DNA from: Lachnoclostridium sp. UBA7482 | GTDB lineage: Bacteria; Bacillota; Clostridia; Lachnospirales; Lachnospiraceae | Assembly: GCA_002479645.1 (NCBI GenBank) | Contig: DLOO01000051.1 | Span: 1 to 14,038, forward strand | Direction of reading: 5' to 3' | DNA: 14,038 bases | Shown here: one piece after another, positions 1 to 6,344 of the stretch | Numbering within the stretch: position 1 is the stretch's first letter | How the letters are laid out: each line of letters begins with the position of its first letter | The notes under the pieces: generated by a model | The model's input: the letters and a program-made list of their open reading frames with translations, nothing else | Told to the model about the DNA's origin: nothing | Databases searched by the model: none | Program-made: the position numbers and the translations under genes

Positions 1-281
1 TCTGTGTTGGTACGACCAGCTGCCGCACCGTAGAAACCGTAGCGGGAGAACATGATGGGAAAATGGTACCCTGCAGCGGTGATACGAGTATTTTTATCTA
101 CCCGGGCTACAAGTTTCAGATGATGGACGGTCTGATTACCAATTTCCATTTGCCGGAATCGACACTGTTGATGCTTGTGTCTGCATTTGCCGGCAGGGAG
201 CATGTGATGAAGGCTTATGAAGAAGCGGTTAAGGAACGCTATCGTTTCTTTAGCTTCGGGGATGCCTGCCTGTTTCTATAA
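1..281 (+). CDS. queA: QueA, S-adenosylmethionine:tRNA ribosyltransferase-isomerase (3' end only)
   Basis: This is the C-terminal part of QueA, which transfers and isomerises the ribosyl group of S-adenosylmethionine onto the 7-aminomethyl-7-deazaguanine base of tRNA to make epoxyqueuosine, the penultimate step of queuosine synthesis in the cytoplasm. The open frame enters from the left edge (first whole codon at base 3) and stops at 281. About 92 residues are visible. Family-typical blocks are VGTTSCRT near the start, FIYPGY, then [20 protein letters not shown], and the closing YRFFSFGDA followed by a short tail. The N-terminal two thirds lie outside the window. A strong hairpin terminator follows 16 bases after the stop, so this is the end of its transcript. 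Identification rests on recognised conserved blocks and is secure. Confidence 0.96.
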   Translation, partial: CVGTTSCRTVETVAGEHDGKMVPCSGDTSIFIYPGYKFQMMDGLITNFHLPESTLLMLVSAFAGREHVMKAYEEAVKERYRFFSFGDACLFL

Positions 282-296
282 CTGAAAACTGCTGAG

Positions 297-340
297 GACA
301 GCGTGAAGGGCAGAGAATGCTTTTCGCGCTGTCTTTCTTT
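297..340 (+). terminator. Rho-independent terminator after queA
   Basis: A 15-base-pair stem (297-311 with 319-333, including three G-U wobble pairs) closes a 7-base loop and is followed by a T-rich run (TTTCTTT, 334-340). It lies 16 bases past the queA stop, so it should end the queA transcript and insulate the abiE promoter at 435. Confidence 0.88.
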
Positions 341-434
341 GAATTTAATAGGGGGATGAAAATACTATTTGGTTTATTTTACGAAAGCTAAAATATGAAA
401 TTTGGTATTTTGACAAGTAGCCCTTTTTAATGAA

Positions 435-470
435 TTGACAAAAAACAAAATATTGAGTATAATATTTTGT
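435..470 (+). promoter_or_regulatory. Consensus sigma-A promoter with overlapping palindromic operator, upstream of abiEi
   Basis: The -35 box TTGACA (435-440) and the -10 box TATAAT (458-463) both match consensus perfectly and are 17 bases apart. A perfect 10-base inverted repeat, ACAAAATATT (445-454) and AATATTTTGT (461-470), separated by 6 bases, covers the -10 box. AbiEi antitoxins are known to repress their own promoters by binding inverted repeats, so this is the obvious autoregulatory operator. A weaker 6-base repeat (AAAATA 390-395, TATTTT 406-411) upstream could be a second half-site, but that is speculative. A GGCGG ribosome binding site lies 7 bases before the abiEi start, giving a leader of only about 24 bases. 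Confidence 0.85.
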
Positions 471-492
471 AAAATGTAAAGGCGGTGCTGTA

Positions 493-1086
493 ATGGATTA
501 TATACACGAAATGAAAAAAATCGCCAAAGAAAACGGCGGCATTATTGATAATAAAAGTGCAGCTTCAGCTGGTATTTCTCGTGCTATGCTTTCAAAGTTA
601 TGCAAAGAAAACAAAATACAGCGTCTGATGCGAGGTCAGTATATTCTTGCTGATGATATACAGGATGAACTCCTGTCGATAGAACTTCGCTCTAATCAAC
701 TGATTTTTTCACATGAAACGGCACTTTTTCTTCATGGAATTTCTGACCGAATGCCGTTTGAACATTCAGTAACAGCTCCTTCCGATAAAGTACCGTCAAA
801 AGCAATTCAACAGGATTGTAAAATTTATTATATCAAACCCGAATTATTTGAGCTTGGAAAAATTAAACTTACTACACAATTTGGAAATGAAGTAACCGGT
901 TACGATTTAGAACGAACAATTTGCGATGTGATTCGCAGCCGTAAAAAAATCGGAAGTGAAACTTTTCTTGCCGCACTGAAAATGTATGTGGCTGATTCAA
1001 GAAAAGATCTTAATAAGCTAAACAGCTATGCAAAAAAAATGAAAATTGCAGGTATAGTCAGAAAATATATGGAGGTGCTTTTATGA
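493..1086 (+). CDS. abiEi: AbiEi-family type IV antitoxin / transcriptional repressor
   Basis: This is a 197-residue protein of the AbiEi antitoxin family. In characterised AbiE systems it counteracts the AbiEii nucleotidyltransferase without binding it directly (type IV) and represses the operon. Residues about 1-52 form a predicted winged helix-turn-helix: the segment with AASAGISRAMLSKLCKENKI is followed by a wing with RGQYIL. The rest matches the AbiEi C-terminal region, including SHETALFLHGISDR (about residues 73-86) and the block YDLERTICDVIRSR (about 137-150). It overlaps the toxin gene by 4 bases (ATGA), the usual translational coupling of this pair. The gene is visibly richer in A and T than queA or the iorAB operon, which fits horizontal acquisition. 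It appears full-length and intact, although its partner is damaged. Confidence 0.9.
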   Translation: MDYIHEMKKIAKENGGIIDNKSAASAGISRAMLSKLCKENKIQRLMRGQYILADDIQDELLSIELRSNQLIFSHETALFLHGISDRMPFEHSVTAPSDKVPSKAIQQDCKIYYIKPELFELGKIKLTTQFGNEVTGYDLERTICDVIRSRKKIGSETFLAALKMYVADSRKDLNKLNSYAKKMKIAGIVRKYMEVLL

Positions 1087-1793
1087 ACAATGCAATGAGT
1101 CTAAAAGCTAAAATACGCAATATTGCCAAAGATAAAGATATCCCTGCTCAAGTCATACTTCAAAATTATATGTTTGAGCGCCTTCTCGTCCGACTTTCAA
1201 GGTCGGAATATAAAAATAAATTTGTTATAAAAGGTGGAATACTTGTTTCTGCAATCGTTGGACTCGATAATCGTGCAACTATGGATTTAGATACCACATT
1301 GAAAAATTTACCCCTGACGCCGGAAGCCATTGAAGAAGCCTTACGGTATATCATCTCTGTCGAGGGTGGGGACGATGTTGATTTTTCATATATTTCCATA
1401 GTACCTATTCGTGAGGATGATATTTATGGCGGATATCGTGTGATGCTGAATGCCAAATACGATACGATCGTTACGCCGCTGTCCATTGATATTTCTACAG
1501 GAGATGCTATTACGCCAAATCCAGTTAAATTTACATTTAGTGAGATTTTTGACAGCACAAGATCATTTGAGTTATGGGCATATAATATTGAAACCGTTAT
1601 GGCAGAAAAAGTCGAAACCATTCTTCGCCGCAGCGTATATAACACTCGACCAAGAGATTTTTACGATGCCTATATTCTTGCGACAACTCAGAAATTTGAC
1701 AAAAAACTATTTCTTGAAGCAATGACAGCGACAGCAGAACACAGAGGAACAGCGAAACAAATTGAGGATCACCACGATGAAGGGTGCATATGA
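1083..1793 (+). CDS. abiEii: AbiEii-family nucleotidyltransferase toxin, C-terminally truncated
   Basis: This is the partner of abiEi, a DNA polymerase beta-like nucleotidyltransferase toxin. The start overlaps the abiEi stop as ATGA, with GGAGG seven bases upstream. Visible family motifs are the glycine pair in VIKGGILVSAI (residues 48-58), the metal-binding DLD (68-70), a further acidic residue in SIDIS (D136), the MAEKVETIL block with K176, and RPRDFYD (189-195). These core residues are all present. The homology ends at HRGTAKQIED (220-229). The last seven residues (HDEGCI and the preceding H) come from unrelated hsdR-type DNA read in another frame. From family knowledge the intact protein continues roughly 40-60 residues into a helical C-terminal region. 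The toxin is therefore probably inactive or impaired, but this cannot be settled from sequence because the catalytic core remains. A plain alternative label is pseudogene. Confidence 0.87.
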   Translation: MNNAMSLKAKIRNIAKDKDIPAQVILQNYMFERLLVRLSRSEYKNKFVIKGGILVSAIVGLDNRATMDLDTTLKNLPLTPEAIEEALRYIISVEGGDDVDFSYISIVPIREDDIYGGYRVMLNAKYDTIVTPLSIDISTGDAITPNPVKFTFSEIFDSTRSFELWAYNIETVMAEKVETILRRSVYNTRPRDFYDAYILATTQKFDKKLFLEAMTATAEHRGTAKQIEDHHDEGCI

Positions 1794-2102
1794 CGAGAAC
1801 GACTCAACGATGACCGAAGCCATTGATGTGGGCGAACTATATATGGCAGACGAGCGAATGACGCTGATAGCCAACCACATCATACAGAACCATAAAGCAA
1901 AAACACGGAACAGACAGTACACCGCTATTTTTGCGGTATCGTCTATTCCGATGCTTATCTCGTATGTATTTGTTTCGTATTTCTCAGTGCTGAGTTTGGT
2001 AAAATCAAAGTCTAAAGCAATCATTGCTCCTGCAAAGATGAGCAAGCCAACTGCTAGAAGAGAAATCGCAAATATAATCCACACTTTATTTTTCATACTC
2101 AT
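1707..2102 (-). pseudogene. DUF4097-type membrane-anchored protein, truncated to its N-terminus
   Basis: The start ATG at 2102 overlaps the DUF1700 stop as ATGA and has GGAGG seven bases upstream, so it is the third gene of the padR cassette. Residues 1-50 look like the N-terminus of a DUF4097 protein: a short positive start (MSMKNK), one hydrophobic anchor (about residues 7-30), then DFDFTKLSTEKYETNTYEIS. After residue 50 (base 1953) homology ends. The remaining 81 codons are simply the antisense of the hsdR and abiEii sequences. The beta-rich external DUF4097 domain is lost. The open frame persists to 1707, so a chimeric 131-residue membrane peptide could still be made, but I see no reason to think it functions. 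Confidence 0.72.
1771..1956 (+). pseudogene. hsdR: Remnant of a type I restriction enzyme R subunit (hsdR)
   Basis: In the frame beginning TTG at 1762, about 60 codons read as an internal helicase-region segment of HsdR, the ATP-dependent translocase/nuclease subunit of type I restriction systems. Diagnostic stretches are MTEAIDVGELY, ERMTLIANHII and YTAIFAVSSIPMLI. In intact HsdR the last block is normally followed by a YY-containing segment. Here it changes abruptly, around 1953-1960, to sequence antisense to a DUF4097 gene. The left end joins the truncated abiEii near 1764-1775. There is no promoter, ribosome binding site or complete domain, so it is a dead fragment. Its frame stays open past the junction only by chance. 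The HsdR identification is from recognised motifs. Exact breakpoints are approximate. Confidence 0.75.
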
Positions 2103-2701
2103 TTTACATCCTCCTTACCGACAAATTTGGATTTGATGCCCAAAGCCATCTTTTTCGTCAAGTGCAAGATGTATTGGGTAGCTTGCTTACATCCGAAAAA
2201 CAATAAGATTGACAGTCCGGCAAAGAAAGCTCCTGCACCAAGCATAGCAATTCCTATGGTGACATTGCCGCAAATCAAAAAAGCAAAAGCATCGAATATT
2301 CCCGCAAGCGAACACGCCGCAAATGAAACCTCAATCGCCCACAAGGAAACAATGAACGACCATACTACAATATAAACGGCAAAAATTACGGCAAATGCGG
2401 CAATTAAAAGCGGAATCCATATTGGAGAACCCAATGCCAAAAGCACAATTTCCCACGCTTTGAGTGCGCATTTTGGCTTTATTTTCTCTTTTATAATTTT
2501 GGTAAACGGAACTTCCGCTACAATCTGTGACACAATTTCATCAACAGAGCCGATTCCGGAAACAGCATCTTCTTCCGAAAGACCTTCTTCCATTCGGTCA
2601 TCAATTATTTCATTATAGAACGTCAGGCGTTCCCTTATGTCGTCCTGTGACAAGCCGAACAGTCTCGCCTCAAGTTCAGCGAGAAACTCTTGTTTACTCA
2701 T
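2099..2701 (-). CDS. DUF1700 (HAAS-domain) membrane protein
   Basis: This is a 200-residue protein with an N-terminal HAAS-type helical domain (about residues 1-70, beginning MSKQEFLAELEARL and including SEEDAVSGIGSVDEIV). Several hydrophobic segments follow, from about residue 84 to 175, rich in Ala, Ile, Phe and Gly, before a basic tail. DUF1700 proteins are membrane proteins of unknown biochemistry that usually sit between a PadR repressor and a DUF4097 protein, as here, and are thought to help sense or respond to envelope stress. I chose the ATG at 2701 because GGAGG lies 6 bases before it. The ATG at 2707 would abut that site. It overlaps the padR stop by 8 bases and the downstream gene by 4, so the three were translationally coupled. 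It appears intact. Confidence 0.88.
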   Translation of the reverse strand: MSKQEFLAELEARLFGLSQDDIRERLTFYNEIIDDRMEEGLSEEDAVSGIGSVDEIVSQIVAEVPFTKIIKEKIKPKCALKAWEIVLLALGSPIWIPLLIAAFAVIFAVYIVVWSFIVSLWAIEVSFAACSLAGIFDAFAFLICGNVTIGIAMLGAGAFFAGLSILLFFGCKQATQYILHLTKKMALGIKSKFVGKEDVK

Positions 2702-3014
2702 TATCATCCTCCCCCTTGGTTACAAACCGATATATTGACACAATTTCTTTCCAATCTTCTTTGAAATCCCCGATACGTTTTAGCCCACGCGCAGTAATGT
2801 GGTAATATTTTCGAAGTCTGCCGTCATGTTCTGCGGTTCGGACCGTCAGCATATCAGCCATTTCCAAGCGCTTTAGAATGGTGTATAAGGTTGATTCAGA
2901 CATTTCAATATACGGTTTCATATCCTTGATAATCTTATAGCCGTATGAATCTTCACTCTTAATAGCAGCCAATACACATACATCTAAAAGACCACGTTTT
3001 AATTGAATATCCAC
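2694..3014 (-). CDS. PadR-family transcriptional regulator
   Basis: This is a 106-residue PadR-type winged helix-turn-helix regulator. It opens with DIQLKRGLLDVCVLAAI and has the typical SYGYKIIKDM (residues 23-32), the recognition-helix region SESTLYTILKRLE (39-51), and the wing with GRLRKYYHITARGLKRI (65-81). The length matches short PadR (subfamily 2-like) proteins. The start is GTG at 3014, supported by GGGAGG six bases upstream. PadR proteins generally repress a neighbouring membrane or efflux operon and their own gene. Here the regulated partners are DUF1700 and the truncated DUF4097 gene, all co-transcribed. An inverted repeat over the promoter (3026-3052) is the likely self-operator. 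The ligand is unknown. Confidence 0.93.
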   Translation of the reverse strand: MDIQLKRGLLDVCVLAAIKSEDSYGYKIIKDMKPYIEMSESTLYTILKRLEMADMLTVRTAEHDGRLRKYYHITARGLKRIGDFKEDWKEIVSIYRFVTKGEDDNE

Positions 3015-3025
3015 TCTATACCTCC

Positions 3026-3067
3026 CTTCGTGTAATACATCGTATCACGAAGTATCGTTTTTGTCAA
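3026..3067 (-). promoter_or_regulatory. padR promoter and probable PadR operator
   Basis: On the minus strand TTGACA (3067-3062) and TACGAT (3044-3039) are 17 bases apart, a good sigma-A promoter for padR-DUF1700. A perfect 7-base inverted repeat, CTTCGTG (3026-3032) and CACGAAG (3046-3052), has a 13-base spacer that contains the -10 box. A second, nested repeat (CGTATC 3041-3046, GATACG read on the other strand at 3052-3057) shares the right half. The placement fits steric autorepression by a PadR dimer. The promoter is well supported. The operator role is inferred from position and symmetry. Confidence 0.75.
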
Positions 3068-3106
3068 GAGTTTTTAGGCTTTTTTCCCGCACTTTATTTC
3101 CGTATG

Positions 3107-3150
3107 AAAAGACCGCGTGGAAAGCATTTCTGCCTTTCACGCGGTCTTTT
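3107..3150 (-). terminator. Strong Rho-independent terminator downstream of argH
   Basis: The arms 3107-3124 and 3134-3150 pair over 17 base pairs with a single bulged base and a 9-base loop. The GC-rich core is GACCGCGTG, flanked by A and T runs on both sides, so it can act in either orientation. It lies about 120 bases past the argH stop and should end the DUF1624-argH transcript. The 253 bases between the padR start and the argH stop contain only this hairpin and the padR promoter. Confidence 0.9.
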
Positions 3151-3267
3151 CCCTTTGCAATTGCTCATAAAGTTGATATTTGATTGTTGTTCTCAGATTC
3201 CTTCTTTATGAGGTGTTAGCATTTCGATACTACGGTTTTGCTTCGGTTTATGTATTGAAACGTGTGA

Positions 3268-4650
3268 TTATTTCGCCCATTCAGCCAACTGCTTTTTGTT
3301 AGCATCGAGAACCCTCTTCATTGCCTCCTGCCCCGGAGCGCCGATGGTGTTTCTTCTGGTAACACATGTGGAAAGGGAAATTGCATCGTAAATATCAGCT
3401 TCAAAGGCAGGGCATACCGCCTTGAATTCATCCAGGGTCAGGTCATCCAGGGCGCAGTTCTTGTCGATACACAGAAGAACGAGCTGACCGATGATGCCAT
3501 GTGCGTCACGGAACGGAACACCGTTTTTGACAAGATAATCTGCGGCATCGGTTGCATTGGTGAATCCGCCGGCAGCGCTTCGCTCCATTTCTTTTTTGCG
3601 GAAGGCAGCGGTGGAAATCATACCGTCAAAGAGGGTCAGGCAACCCTTAACCGTGTCGATCGCATCAAAGGATAATTCCTTATCCTCCTGCATGTCCTTA
3701 TTGTATGCAAGCGGGATTCCCTTCATTGTGGTAAGAAGAGAGGTCAAGGCGCCGTATACACGACCGGATTTGCCGCGAATCAACTCAGCGATGTCCGGAT
3801 TTTTCTTTTGCGGCATGATACTGCTGCCGGTAGAGTAAGCATCGTCAAGCTCGATAAAACGGTACTCGTTTGAATTCCAAATGATGATTTCTTCACAGAA
3901 ACGGCTCAAATGCATCATCATAATGGACATTGCAGACAAAAGCTCGAGTAAATAATCACGATCGGACACGGAATCCATGCTGTTTAACGTAGGAGCGTAG
4001 AAGTCAAGGAGCTGTGCGGTACAGTCCCTGTCCAAGGGATAGGTGGTACCTGCCAGCGCGCCGGCGCCAAGAGGGCAGTAATTCATGCGCTCATAGATGT
4101 CGCAAAGTCTAGTATAGTCACGCTTGAACATCTCCATGTATGCGCCGATGTGGTGAGCCAGGGTAACCGGCTGTGCCTTCTGCAAATGTGTAAAGCCCGG
4201 CATATAAGTGTCCGTATGCTCCTCCATCAGTGCCTGCAGGGTATTCATCAGGTTTAGTAAAATGCCCTTCATTTCGCTTACTTCATCACGAACATAAAGC
4301 TTCATATCAAGGGCAACCTGGTCGTTACGGCTGCGTCCGGTATGGAGCTTCTTGCCGGCATCACCGATTCGCTCAATCAGGTTGGCTTCCACAAAGCTGT
4401 GGATATCTTCATGTTCTGCGGTAATCGGGAGAGTACCGGAAGTGATGTCTTCCTCAATCGATTGCAGACCTGCAATAATCTTGTCCTTTTCCTCATCACG
4501 GATGATTCCCTGCTTTGCAAGCATGGTGACATGCGCGATACTGCCGCGAATATCCTGATGATAAAATTTCCGGTCAAATCCAATGGAAGCATTGAAATTG
4601 TGAACCAGTTCGTTTGTTTCTTTGGTAAATCTTCCTCCCCAAAGCTTCAT
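3268..4650 (-). CDS. argH: Argininosuccinate lyase
   Basis: ArgH cleaves argininosuccinate to arginine and fumarate, the last step of arginine biosynthesis, as a cytoplasmic homotetramer. The 460-residue length is normal. The start is ATG at 4650 (MKLWGGRF), with GGAGG five bases upstream. The longer frame to 4683 lacks support. Family motifs in order: KLWGGRF at the N-terminus, HTGRSRNDQ (residues 103-111), the catalytic-histidine block PGFTHLQKAQP (151-161, His155), PLGAGALAGT (193-202), and the fumarase/aspartase superfamily signature GSSIMPQKKNPD (275-286), whose serine loop supplies the catalytic base. No argG is next to it. The only upstream neighbour is a DUF1624 membrane protein 33 bases away on the same strand, so the two are likely co-transcribed. 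I see no ARG-box-like operator, but none was searched for computationally. Confidence 0.98.
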   Translation of the reverse strand: MKLWGGRFTKETNELVHNFNASIGFDRKFYHQDIRGSIAHVTMLAKQGIIRDEEKDKIIAGLQSIEEDITSGTLPITAEHEDIHSFVEANLIERIGDAGKKLHTGRSRNDQVALDMKLYVRDEVSEMKGILLNLMNTLQALMEEHTDTYMPGFTHLQKAQPVTLAHHIGAYMEMFKRDYTRLCDIYERMNYCPLGAGALAGTTYPLDRDCTAQLLDFYAPTLNSMDSVSDRDYLLELLSAMSIMMMHLSRFCEEIIIWNSNEYRFIELDDAYSTGSSIMPQKKNPDIAELIRGKSGRVYGALTSLLTTMKGIPLAYNKDMQEDKELSFDAIDTVKGCLTLFDGMISTAAFRKKEMERSAAGGFTNATDAADYLVKNGVPFRDAHGIIGQLVLLCIDKNCALDDLTLDEFKAVCPAFEADIYDAISLSTCVTRRNTIGAPGQEAMKRVLDANKKQLAEWAK

Positions 4651-4683
4651 AGAATCCTCCAATCCGCACAAAATGTGCTGCAT

Positions 4684-5388
4684 TTATTGTATTGTTCGTA
4701 TTAACATAAGTACGCCCAACAGAAGCGGCGGTTGTAACAGATAAATCCACAGGGAATGCCGCCCGCACCAGGACAAAAAATCCCAAAGAAAAGAGAGCGC
4801 CTGCGGACAAGGAATCCTTGACCTGTGATCCCGATAAACGGTTTTTCCGAGAAAAATGCCGATAAGAAAATAGCCCAGGTTCGGAATCAACGGAAAATAA
4901 TCAAAGGTCGTGAATCCATCATACATAAAGCCAAGCGGAACAAGCATATGCGTTTCGACAAGCGGAAGCTCTTCAAAGATTCCCATATAGAAAATCAGCA
5001 GACCGCAGACAAGCAGCAGCCCGTTGGGGATATAGGAAAGGAGCGGCGCCAGAATCATGCAAATTGACAGCAAATGAATTACACCAAAGACAATAGTCAT
5101 ATCCGGCGCGATGCAGTAGGTTGCCGTAGTTATCAGAAGAGCAACCGGCACAAGCATCAGACCGCGACGGACGGGATGGCGTCCGAGCGTCACGCAGATG
5201 CCGGACAGAAGAACAAACAAGCCGCCGCCGTAGTTGGCAATCAGAGTGTAAACCGGATGGATAATTCGGTTGCCCCCGTAGAATTCAATTGTAAAATACA
5301 GGAAGTGAATGATAACGACTCCCAGAATCAGAATCCCGCGAAATACGTCAAGCTCCCAGATTCGTTTACTTTTACCCGGTTGTTTCAA
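4684..5388 (-). CDS. DUF1624 / heparan-alpha-glucosaminide acetyltransferase-like membrane protein
   Basis: This is a 234-residue polytopic membrane protein with about seven hydrophobic segments. The N-terminal RIWELDVFRGILILGVVIIH (residues 9-28), with its invariant Asp14, Arg17 and His28, is typical of the DUF1624/HGSNAT-cat family within the acyltransferase-3-like membrane proteins. The C-terminal GRHSLWIYLLQPPLLLG is also characteristic. The family is presumed to move acyl groups across or within the membrane, but the substrate here is unknown. The start is chosen as TTG at 5388 because AGGAGG sits exactly six bases before it. The in-frame upstream extension (to 5448) lacks a good ribosome binding site and covers the palindrome at 5424-5456. 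It is 33 bases upstream of argH on the same strand. A link to arginine synthesis is not evident. Confidence 0.83.
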   Translation of the reverse strand: MKQPGKSKRIWELDVFRGILILGVVIIHFLYFTIEFYGGNRIIHPVYTLIANYGGGLFVLLSGICVTLGRHPVRRGLMLVPVALLITTATYCIAPDMTIVFGVIHLLSICMILAPLLSYIPNGLLLVCGLLIFYMGIFEELPLVETHMLVPLGFMYDGFTTFDYFPLIPNLGYFLIGIFLGKTVYRDHRSRIPCPQALSFLWDFLSWCGRHSLWIYLLQPPLLLGVLMLIRTIQ

Positions 5389-5423
5389 TTTGTTCCTCCT
5401 AAAACAACTCGAAAGAAATAACC

Positions 5424-5456
5424 TGTTATACGTGGTTATGAAAACCACATGTAACA
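5424..5456. repeat. Imperfect 33-base palindrome in the 5' leader of the DUF1624-argH unit
   Basis: The arms 5424-5439 and 5441-5456 around a single central base match at 13 of 16 positions. The outer half-sites are TGTTA and TAACA and the inner ones GTGGTT and AACCAC. It lies about 35 bases upstream of the TTG start of the DUF1624 gene and before the divergent promoter of the hemolysin III gene. There is no T run, so it is a poor terminator. It is more likely an operator for a dimeric regulator or an RNA hairpin in the minus-strand leader. Confidence 0.5.
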
Positions 5457-5475
5457 GAAAACAAAACTATTTATA

Positions 5476-5504
5476 TTGCTTTTTTACTTCAAATAGTATA
5501 TACT
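5476..5504 (+). promoter_or_regulatory. Promoter of the hemolysin III-family gene
   Basis: TTGCTT (5476-5481) and TATACT (5499-5504) are 17 bases apart in an AT-rich stretch, about 80 bases upstream of the start codon. Each box differs from consensus at one or two positions. Confidence 0.6.
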
Positions 5505-5582
5505 AAAATCCGGAAACTGAAAAGAAAAACTTTTATTTTCTTTGGAAAACGTTGGATTTTGGGGAGAAGGGGATGTAATTCT

Positions 5583-6239
5583 ATGGCAAAAGAAAAGAAA
5601 AAAGAAATTGAACTGCCGGATTATTTGCTTGGTGAGGAACTGGTTAGCGCTATTTCCCACGGTGTCGGTGCAGCGCTTTCTATTGCTGCATTGGTTGTGT
5701 GTGTGGTGAAGGCCTCGAGGCACGGCGCATTTGCGGTTGTCAGCAGCTGTATCTATGCCTGCATGAGTATGATTGCCTATCTGATGTCCTGTATCTATCA
5801 TTCGCTTGCAAGAAACCGGGCGAAAAAGGTATTTCGCGTCTTTGATCATTGCAGCATTTTTCTATTGATTGCCGGTTCCTATACGCCGTTTACGCTTGTT
5901 GCGCTGCGCGGGCCGGTCGGGTGGAGCATGTTCGGTGTGGTATGGGGGCTTGCAATTATTGGTATCGTATTTGATGCGATTGATTTGGAGCGATTCAGTA
6001 AGCCGGCGCTGTTCGTTTATCTGCTGATGGGCTGGTGCATCGTTGTAGCGTTTCCGATGCTTATGAAAGTGGTTCCGATGGAAGGAATATGGTTCTTGCT
6101 TGCCGGCGGAGTTGTATTTACCGTGGGAGCAATTATCTATGCAATCGGCAATATCCGGTATATGCATTCCATCTGGCATTTCTTCGTACTGGGCGGAAGC
6201 ATCTTGCAGTTCTTTGCAATTTATCTGTATGTAATCTGA
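5583..6239 (+). CDS. Hemolysin III / PAQR-family (YqfA-like) membrane protein
   Basis: This is a 218-residue integral membrane protein with about seven transmembrane segments, the topology of the hemolysin III/PAQR superfamily (related to eukaryotic adiponectin receptors). The conserved polar sites of the family are present. The first is EELVSAISHGVGA near residue 20. The second is the CIYHSLARNRAKKVFRVFDH block (about 70-89), with a His and an Asp that are candidate zinc ligands. The last is HSIWHFFVLGG near the C-terminus. The name hemolysin is historical. PAQR proteins are proposed metal-dependent hydrolases acting on membrane lipids, and the activity is unproven here. I start at the ATG at 5583 (MAKEKKK). 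The frame is open upstream to a TTG at 5559, but that lacks a ribosome binding site. AGAAGGGG lies about 10 bases before the ATG. It appears to be a single-gene unit with its own promoter. Confidence 0.92.
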   Translation: MAKEKKKEIELPDYLLGEELVSAISHGVGAALSIAALVVCVVKASRHGAFAVVSSCIYACMSMIAYLMSCIYHSLARNRAKKVFRVFDHCSIFLLIAGSYTPFTLVALRGPVGWSMFGVVWGLAIIGIVFDAIDLERFSKPALFVYLLMGWCIVVAFPMLMKVVPMEGIWFLLAGGVVFTVGAIIYAIGNIRYMHSIWHFFVLGGSILQFFAIYLYVI

Positions 6240-6291
6240 ATTAAAAACCGATTCAATTACGAAAGATTAGTGAAATGTTAATCTGCATTGC

Positions 6292-6320
6292 TTGCCGCAA
6301 CGGGTTTTCCTCCGTATAAT
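6292..6320 (+). promoter_or_regulatory. Promoter of the XRE regulator gene
   Basis: TTGCCG (6292-6297) and a perfect TATAAT (6315-6320) are 17 bases apart. The start codon is about 25 bases past the -10 box, with AAAGGAGG (6328-6335) between them, so the leader is very short. A small inverted repeat (AGATTA 6264-6269, TAATCT 6279-6284) lies just upstream and might be a regulator site, with low confidence. Confidence 0.78.
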
Positions 6321-6344
6321 GGCAGCGAAAGGAGGTCATTGCTA

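Noticed and set aside
341..492. A small gene or insertion-sequence end in the AT-rich gap before abiEi
   Set aside because: No open frame with a ribosome binding site and no terminal repeats are visible. The gap holds only the abiE promoter and palindrome.
6264..6284. Short inverted repeat (AGATTA and TAATCT) after the hemolysin III gene as a terminator
   Set aside because: The stem is only 6 base pairs and is not followed by T residues. It may at most be a regulator half-site.
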